Source of the DNA: Chromatiales bacterium | Lineage (GTDB): Bacteria; Pseudomonadota; Gammaproteobacteria; Chromatiales; Chromatiaceae | Assembly: GCA_022360595.1 (NCBI GenBank) | Contig: JAKSCN010000641.1 | Span: 1-5,171 of the forward strand | Direction: 5' to 3' | DNA length: 5,171 bases | Shown: positions 1 to 3,803 of the stretch, in pieces | Layout: every line of letters begins with the position of its first letter | Position numbering within the stretch: position 1 is the stretch's first letter | Program-made: the position numbers and the translations under genes | The notes under the pieces: generated by a model | What the model was told of the DNA's origin: nothing | Database searches by the model: none | Seen by the model: only the letters and a program-made list of their open reading frames with translations

Positions 1-714
1 CTCTATCTGGCAGTTGCCAGCGCCAGTGCGATGATCATCGTCAACACCGTGATCTATGTGCGCGAATCGCTGAATGGCAGCGAAACCGACGTTGCGATAG
101 CACTGGCTGCAGCGGGTGCCGGGTCGATGCTTGCGGCCCTCTCACTCCCCAAGCTACTGGACCGAGTGGCAGACCGCCCGGTCATGCTGACCGGTGGAAT
201 AACAATGGCCGTAGGGGTTGGCTTAATCGCTACGGCGCCATCATTTTTGCAGATGCTGCCGGTCTGGTTTCTGGTAGGACTGGGTTGGTCGTTGGTGCAG
301 ACACCGGCAGGGCGCGTGGTGAATCGCTCATCATCCTCTGCGGATCGCTCAGCCTACTTCTCTGCCCAATTTGCGCTTTCACACGCCTGTTGGCTGATCT
401 TCTATCTGGTCGCTGGAGAATCCGGCACCTGTTTTGGTGTAGAGACCACCGCACTCTTATTGAGTGTCTGTATTGTCGGCTTCACCCTGCTGGCAGCACG
501 ACTCTGGCCGAAGCAGGACCTTTCAACACTCACACACGATCACCCTGAGATGTTCCACGAACACAAACATGTTCATGATGAGCATCACGACCATGACCAC
601 GAAGGCTGGGAAGGCCCGGAACCCCACAGCCATCCACACCGCCATAAGGCAACGCGTCACTCTCACACTTACGTGATAGATGATCATCACGCCACTTGGC
701 CAAATTCGCCCTGA
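1..714 (+). CDS. MFS metal exporter, C-terminal half, with histidine-rich tail (NreB-like); 5' end outside window
   Basis: The reading frame is open from base 1, so the start lies upstream; 237 residues are visible before the TGA. About six hydrophobic segments (beginning LYLAVASASAMIIVNTVIYV and ending near ALLLSVCIVGFTLLAARLW) match the second half of a 12-helix major facilitator transporter in the inner membrane. From about base 535 the protein becomes a soluble tail with roughly 18 histidines in under 60 residues, including HEHKHVHDEHHDHDHEGWEG and HSHPHRHKATRHSH, ending in VIDDHHATWPNSP. Such tails bind divalent metals and are known from NreB-type nickel/cobalt resistance exporters; that family assignment is from memory of the tail pattern. 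The substrate is inferred (Ni2+, Co2+ or Zn2+). GC is high (41/60 in bases 121-180), unlike the next gene, so the two probably have different histories. Confidence 0.8.
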   Translation, partial: LYLAVASASAMIIVNTVIYVRESLNGSETDVAIALAAAGAGSMLAALSLPKLLDRVADRPVMLTGGITMAVGVGLIATAPSFLQMLPVWFLVGLGWSLVQTPAGRVVNRSSSSADRSAYFSAQFALSHACWLIFYLVAGESGTCFGVETTALLLSVCIVGFTLLAARLWPKQDLSTLTHDHPEMFHEHKHVHDEHHDHDHEGWEGPEPHSHPHRHKATRHSHTYVIDDHHATWPNSP

Positions 715-931
715 ACAGCGGCATCTTAACTGACGATCTTATGTCTGATATTCTCTTACGGAATAGGGAGCAGCCAAACTAAGCAGGATGCAATCCTTCA
801 CGCCTCCATTCTTGCTTAAACCAACTAAGAGTTATTTCAGTTGTGGCACATTCCGGTATCAATACCAGAGGGGTATCACAATATCTGTACTGGTTAGATA
901 AAGCTTTGTTGATTGTTTAATGGGGTAACGC
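715..931. other. Intergenic region between MFS gene and 237-aa gene
   Basis: No coding frame is convincing here. Weak secondary structure is present: TAAGCA (780-785) can pair with TGCTTA (813-818), enclosing a 5-bp AGGAT/ATCCT hairpin (785-797), but no T tract follows, so a terminator is not supported. GGTATCA occurs twice close together (855-861 and 872-878). No good -35/-10 pair was found for the downstream gene. The ribosome-binding site for that gene is TGGGG at 921-925, six bases before its ATG. Confidence 0.5.
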
Positions 932-1645
932 ATGGGCAAAATAATCTCTAGACTAGTTCAAACAGTCAGGCGCTCATTTATCGCAATTCTTTTAGTTGTC
1001 TTAGTCGTAACTAATGTACTCTCAATAACCAGTGCATCTTTCCATTCCGCGATCGCAAATTTATTGTCCCACACTCCATTTGAGGAATTATTGAACAATA
1101 GTCTATTGCACAAAAAACAAGAATTTGAAGCAGAAAACAAAAAGTTACGGAAGGAAAACAAACGTCTTATCGCAGCACGCAATGCGCACCGATCTAAGCT
1201 ACTTAAGGCTAGAAAGATATCGAGGGGCATCGCACGAAGAACAGCAAAGAATATCGCTATTGATATGACTTCTATGATAGGAAAAGCAACTCCTTACCTT
1301 GGAATCGGTTTGGTTGTTACCTCAACCGCAGCGGATGTACATGACGGATGCGAAACGGTTAAAGACGTAAATGAAATTCTTCGAACATTAGATGAGGATG
1401 GTACTCTTGAACCAGATTCCGAAGTTTGCGGCATTGAGGTTCCGAGTACGGATGAAATAGTCCAACGAATTAAAGAAGACATAGGTGGAACTCTTCATCA
1501 AGCAAAAGAACACACACAGCAAGGCGCGCACAAGCTTTATGATGCAATTGGGGGAACTACGTACCGTTTAAAAGAGCAAATAGATGAGAGCAGTCGAAAA
1601 TTTTACAGTGCCCTGAATGACACTCTAGACGAAGTTTTCAATTGA
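932..1645 (+). CDS. Uncharacterised membrane-anchored coiled-coil protein with C-terminal 22-residue repeats
   Basis: I do not recognise this 237-aa protein. A basic N-terminus (MGKIISRLVQTVRR) is followed by a hydrophobic helix at about residues 16-35, either a membrane anchor or uncleaved signal. Residues 52-95 are charged and heptad-like (KKQEFEAENKKLRKENKRL), predicting a coiled coil. A second hydrophobic stretch, PYLGIGLVVTSTAADV (121-136), leads into HDGCETVKDVNEIL. There are two cysteines, C140 and C166. Residues 184-227 form two 22-residue repeats sharing IGGT....KE.......K.Y.A, probably amphipathic helices. The ATG is preceded by GGGG at 6-base spacing, supporting this start. The DNA is much more A+T-rich than its neighbours (22/60 and 17/60 GC in lines 961 and 1081), suggesting horizontal acquisition. 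It stands alone: 217 bp from the MFS gene and 148 bp from an insertion sequence. A membrane role is inferred; no enzymatic motif is visible. Confidence 0.8.
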   Translation: MGKIISRLVQTVRRSFIAILLVVLVVTNVLSITSASFHSAIANLLSHTPFEELLNNSLLHKKQEFEAENKKLRKENKRLIAARNAHRSKLLKARKISRGIARRTAKNIAIDMTSMIGKATPYLGIGLVVTSTAADVHDGCETVKDVNEILRTLDEDGTLEPDSEVCGIEVPSTDEIVQRIKEDIGGTLHQAKEHTQQGAHKLYDAIGGTTYRLKEQIDESSRKFYSALNDTLDEVFN

Positions 1646-1786
1646 CTAACCAGGCTTATTTCTCTTTGGAATACTCTTACATGAACACAGCCCTCTCTTA
1701 ACCGGTATCAAAGTGCCATAGTTGAAGAGCTAACCATCAACTAAAGATAAGAAAACGGCATCCATGAACAAGATTAGCGCAATTGG
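1646..1786. other. Noncoding stretch downstream of the 237-aa gene, up to the IS target site
   Basis: There is no plausible gene. TAGTTGA (1719-1725) and TCAACTA (1737-1743) form a 7-bp stem with an 11-base loop, without a following T tract, so it is at best a weak transcript-end structure. The sequence CCGGTATCAA at 1702-1711 repeats one at 853-862 on the other side of the gene. Confidence 0.4.
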
Positions 1787-1793
1787 ATTTAGC
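1787..1793. repeat. Left target-site duplication ATTTAGC
   Basis: This 7-base sequence immediately precedes the left inverted repeat and is identical to bases 3000-3006 immediately after the right inverted repeat. It is the expected trace of transposition and fixes the element's boundaries. Confidence 0.9.
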
Positions 1794-1819
1794 TGAAGTA
1801 GTTCAGACCCAATCTGACA
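1794..1819 (+). repeat. IS left terminal inverted repeat (IRL)
   Basis: It begins TGAAGTAGTTCAGAC and ends ATCTGACA. Against the reverse complement of 2974-2999 it differs at positions 3, 8 and 16-18. It should be the transposase binding and cleavage site. Confidence 0.9.
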
Positions 1820-1821
1820 CA

Positions 1822-1901
1822 ACCTCTTGAAAAAGAGAGGGTTACCGGTTTTGATGAAGGTGACTAAACCTGAAAATCAAAACACATAAGAGGTAACCCT
1901 C
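1822..1901 (+). promoter_or_regulatory. Transposase leader: nested hairpin masking the ribosome-binding site, with candidate internal promoter
   Basis: GAGGGTTACC (1837-1846) is perfectly complementary to GGTAACCCTC (1892-1901), which overlaps the Shine-Dalgarno AAGAGG (1888-1893) and touches the ATG at 1902. Nested inside, GTTTTGAT (1848-1855) pairs with ATCAAAAC (1876-1883) and AGGT (1858-1861) with ACCT (1868-1871). ACCTCTT (1822-1828) can alternatively pair with AAGAGGT (1888-1894). A promoter candidate, TTGAAA (1827-1832), 17-bp spacer, TTTGAT (1850-1855), would start RNA near 1862. That RNA would lack the masking arm, so translation would be blocked only in read-through transcripts. This protective layout is known from other IS families such as IS10 and IS50; its use here is inferred. 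Confidence 0.7.
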
Positions 1902-2936
1902 ATGCTTCATAGTAACGAACGCATAATAAAACACAAAGTGGGACTGTTGAATCTTGCCGATGAACTGGGCAATGTGGCCCAGGCATGCAAGATGATGGGT
2001 GTATCTAGAGATACATTCTACCGGTACAAGGAGGCTGTCGAAGAAGGCGGTGTAGAGGCACTCTTTGAAAAGAGTCGGCGAGTTCCCAACACCAAGAACC
2101 GTGTTGCCCCCCAAGTAGAGGCCGCAGTTGTTCAGTATGCGACTGATGAGCCCGCTCATGGACAAGTCAGAGTCTCCAATGAGCTGCGCAAAACAGGTAT
2201 CTTTGTCTCTCCGAGCGGTGTGCGTAGTATCTGGCTACGTCACGATCTGGGCAACTTCAAGCAGCGCCTCAAAGCGCTGGAAACCAAGGTGGCTGAAGAA
2301 GGGATCATTCTTACTGAATCTCAAGTACAAGCCTTGGAGCGCAAGCAGCTTGATGATGAGGCTTGTGGTGAGATTGAGACCGCTCATCCCGGTTATCTTG
2401 GGTCTCAAGATACTTTCTATGTTGGCACTTTCAAGGGCGTAGGGCGCGTGTACCAACAGACCTATGTTGATACCTATGCCAAGGTAGCCCATTGCAAGCT
2501 CTATACGACCAAGACACCAATTACAGCGGCTGACCTACTCAATGACCGCGTATTACCCTTCTATGCTGAACACGATCTACCGGTGCTGCGGATACTCACG
2601 GATCGTGGGACTGAATATTGTGGGAAGGTGGAGCAACATGATTATCAGCTCTATTTGGCTGTTAACGATATTGAGCATACCCGAACCAAAGCGCGACATC
2701 CGCAGACCAATGGCATTTGTGAGCGTTTCCATAAAACCATTTTGCAGGAGTTTTATCAGCCTGCTTTACGCAAGAAAATCTACAACACGCTTGAACAATT
2801 GCAGGGCGATCTGGACGACTGGCTGGATTACTACAATAATGAGCGTACCCATCAGGGTAAAAAGTGTTGCGGCAGAACGCCGCTGGAAACACTCATTGAT
2901 GGAAAAACTATCTGGAAGGAAAAATTCGTGAACTGA
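1902..2936 (+). CDS. IS481-family DDE transposase
   Basis: This 344-aa protein is full length for the family. Residues about 13-45 (LLNLADELGNVAQACKMMGV then SRDTFYRYKEA) form an N-terminal helix-turn-helix, and a second winged-helix-like stretch follows to about residue 115 (HGQVRVSNELRKTGIFVSPS). The catalytic rve-type integrase core carries D170 (in YLGSQDTFYVG), D234 (in ILTDRGTEY) and E274 (in HPQTNGICERFHKT), with 39 residues between the last two. The C-terminal NNERTHQGKKCCGRTPLE is typical of this superfamily. It should bind the terminal repeats and cut and join the element's ends. The ATG start has a good Shine-Dalgarno, AAGAGG, eight bases upstream, although that site lies inside the masking hairpin. 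No frameshift or internal stop is seen, so the enzyme is probably functional. Confidence 0.95.
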   Translation: MLHSNERIIKHKVGLLNLADELGNVAQACKMMGVSRDTFYRYKEAVEEGGVEALFEKSRRVPNTKNRVAPQVEAAVVQYATDEPAHGQVRVSNELRKTGIFVSPSGVRSIWLRHDLGNFKQRLKALETKVAEEGIILTESQVQALERKQLDDEACGEIETAHPGYLGSQDTFYVGTFKGVGRVYQQTYVDTYAKVAHCKLYTTKTPITAADLLNDRVLPFYAEHDLPVLRILTDRGTEYCGKVEQHDYQLYLAVNDIEHTRTKARHPQTNGICERFHKTILQEFYQPALRKKIYNTLEQLQGDLDDWLDYYNNERTHQGKKCCGRTPLETLIDGKTIWKEKFVN

Positions 2937-2938
2937 AT

Positions 2939-2984
2939 TTGACCTGACAGACACCTTCTGAGAAATCGGTATTTGTCAGATCAA
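2939..2984 (+). repeat. Subterminal inverted repeat at the IS right end
   Basis: TTGACCTGACA (2939-2949), three bases after the transposase stop, is complementary to TGTCAGATCAA (2974-2984) at 10 of 11 positions, with a 24-base loop. The downstream arm is the inner part of the right terminal repeat. It could end the transposase mRNA, shield against outside transcription, or be an extra transposase-binding site; the sequence cannot tell which. Confidence 0.5.
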
Positions 2985-2999
2985 GTCTGAATTACTACA
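2974..2999 (-). repeat. IS right terminal inverted repeat (IRR)
   Basis: Read on the minus strand it begins TGTAGTAATTCAGAC and ends ATCTGACA. It matches the left repeat at 21 of 26 positions, with the mismatches at positions 3, 8 and 16-18. Confidence 0.9.
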
Positions 3000-3006
3000 A
3001 TTTAGC
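3000..3006. repeat. Right target-site duplication ATTTAGC
   Basis: Identical to 1787-1793 and directly abutting the right inverted repeat. Removing 1794-3006 restores the pre-insertion sequence. Confidence 0.9.
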
Positions 3007-3009
3007 AAA

Positions 3010-3040
3010 GAGGGCATAGCTTCAATGAAGCTACGCCCTC
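3010..3040. terminator. Strong hairpin next to the IS target site, possible terminator
   Basis: GAGGGC-A-TAGCTTC (3010-3023) pairs with GAAGCTA-C-GCCCTC (3027-3040): 13 base pairs with one A/C mismatch and a 3-base AAT loop. There is no T tract on the plus strand; on the minus strand only TTT follows. In the uninterrupted locus it would lie about 150 bases after the stop of the 237-aa gene. It could be a factor-assisted terminator or an extragenic palindrome rather than a classical intrinsic terminator. Confidence 0.45.
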
Positions 3041-3580
3041 ATGCGCCACGATTGCCTAATAGTTTCTGCAAGCGATGAAACCCGCCCATTTTGTACCTGA
3101 AAGTTTTCAGATTCAAAAACAGTTTACTCAGGCCCTCACGTTGTATGCCACACCAGAGCACCAGTTCCGCCTACAGTCAGTAGGTCGCGATTGTAGGTAA
3201 TGGAAGACTATCGCCTACACCCAGTGAGTTACTCTCATCTAGACAAAGCTAGGGGTAATCACCAAAACTGGTGAACTCAGCCCGGCATTGCAATAGCCTG
3301 CAGCACCACAAACTGCTTTGCTATGAAGTCTCTCCTACGGTAAAAAAGAGACACTTGAGCATCAATTCAAGATATGTAATTTGCTTCCGTCCCCGACGGC
3401 CACATTTGGATTAGCTGTCATCAACTCACAGATACCACCGCTGCGCATGGAAAGATACGCAATAAGTCTTTCAACCGGTTAATGATTACTGAAATGGGGA
3501 AGGCGTAATACCCGCCTCCTTTGCCCAACCAGCAGAAGTCCCCCTGCCTTGCTACGATTTTTGTTGACTTAGGCCATGAG
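3041..3580. other. Noncoding stretch of about 540 bp, no convincing gene
   Basis: All frames are broken by stops. The longest item noted is a 41-codon frame, 3075-3200 (+), starting MKPAHFVPES, without a good ribosome-binding site. Small structures are present: CGCCTACA occurs twice (3168-3175 and 3212-3219) on either side of TGTAGG (3192-3197), so two mutually exclusive stems are possible. GTCTCT (3328-3333) pairs with AGAGAC (3347-3352). AACCGGTT (3473-3480) is a perfect palindrome. It may hold decayed sequence or a long upstream regulatory region for hppA; nothing identifies it. Confidence 0.5.
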
Positions 3581-3598
3581 AAGTGCGGTTAACCACTT
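3581..3598. promoter_or_regulatory. Palindromic operator-like site upstream of the hppA promoter
   Basis: AAGTGCGGTTAACCACTT is an imperfect inverted repeat centred on the palindrome GGTTAACC (3587-3594). It ends just upstream of the candidate -35 box, a usual place for a regulator to bind. The core CGGTTAA also occurs at 3476-3482. No regulator can be named. Confidence 0.3.
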
Positions 3599-3605
3599 GA
3601 TCCTA

Positions 3606-3633
3606 TTGTGCTACAGTATTCTATAAGTATAAT
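3606..3633 (+). promoter_or_regulatory. Candidate sigma70-type promoter for hppA
   Basis: A perfect -10 box, TATAAT (3628-3633), lies 16 bp downstream of a weak -35, TTGTGC (3606-3611). Transcription would start near 3640, giving a leader of about 164 nt before the hppA ATG. TTGATC (3597-3602) with TATAAG (3622-3627) is a poorer alternative with 19-bp spacing. Confidence 0.5.
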
Positions 3634-3658
3634 TCATGCGTCTATTTAGCACTCTAAT

Positions 3659-3682
3659 AGCATTGTTTTTCAATGCTTTTTT
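3659..3682 (+). terminator. Intrinsic-terminator-like hairpin inside the hppA leader
   Basis: AGCATTG (3659-3665) and CAATGCT (3671-3677) form a perfect 7-bp stem with a TTTTT loop, followed directly by five more T residues (3678-3682). It lies between the TATAAT promoter candidate and the hppA start. It would either end transcripts arriving from upstream, attenuate hppA, or release a short RNA of about 40 nt. The stem is short and contains only three G-C pairs, so efficiency may be moderate. Confidence 0.55.
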
Positions 3683-3693
3683 GTCGCTCTGAC

Positions 3694-3762
3694 CAAGCAC
3701 CTTCGCCAAAGCGAGAGTTGTGCTTGCTGCTGAAGTGGACTTGGGGAGGCTCACTTCGGCAG
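3694..3762 (+). promoter_or_regulatory. Two adjoining strong stem-loops in the hppA 5' leader, candidate structured RNA
   Basis: Stem-loop A: CAAGCAC (3694-3700) pairs with GTGCTTG (3720-3726); inside it CTTCGC (3701-3706) pairs with GCGA(G)AG (3711-3717) with one bulged G and a CAAA loop. Stem-loop B starts at the next base: CTGCTGAAGTG (3727-3737) pairs with CACTTCGGCAG (3752-3762), 11 pairs including one G-U. Its loop contains GGGGAGG (3743-3749), a Shine-Dalgarno-like sequence with no start codon after it. The two helices abut and could stack. A 41-nt linker follows to the hppA ATG. I do not recognise a known riboswitch consensus. Confidence 0.55.
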
Positions 3763-3803
3763 AACCACCGTTTAATTTGCGCCGTTTCCGGAAAGGGGAA
3801 TCA

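Larger units (their letters stand above)
1794..2999 (+). mobile_element. Complete IS481-family insertion sequence, 1206 bp
   Basis: The element is defined by imperfect 26-bp terminal inverted repeats (1794-1819 and 2974-2999, 21 of 26 positions identical, outer bases TG). A perfect 7-bp target duplication flanks it, and a single full-length DDE transposase gene lies inside. Length, single-ORF layout and TG ends fit the IS481 family. Nothing is obviously broken, so it may still be able to move. It landed between the 237-aa gene and the hairpin at 3010-3040, interrupting no recognisable gene. A ribosome-binding-site-masking inverted repeat lies in the left end and a subterminal inverted repeat in the right end. 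Confidence 0.93.

Noticed and set aside
853..1711. 10-bp direct repeat CCGGTATCAA at 853-862 and 1702-1711 flanking the 237-aa gene, as if bounding an inserted cassette
   Set aside because: Ten-base matches are expected several times by chance in a window this size, and the match does not extend on either side.
1842..2165. Minus-strand open frame over the transposase start
   Set aside because: It is a shadow of the transposase gene and its leader hairpin.
3075..3200. 41-codon open frame starting MKPAHFVPES
   Set aside because: No good Shine-Dalgarno, no recognised similarity, and it ends in a region full of stops in all frames.
3328..3352. GTCTCT/AGAGAC hairpin as a terminator
   Set aside because: The A run lies in the loop, not after the stem, and the stem has only six pairs.
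3636..3692. Possible 18-residue hydrophobic leader peptide, MRLFSTLIALFFNAFLSL
   Set aside because: Its ATG lies at or before the predicted transcription start and has no ribosome-binding site.
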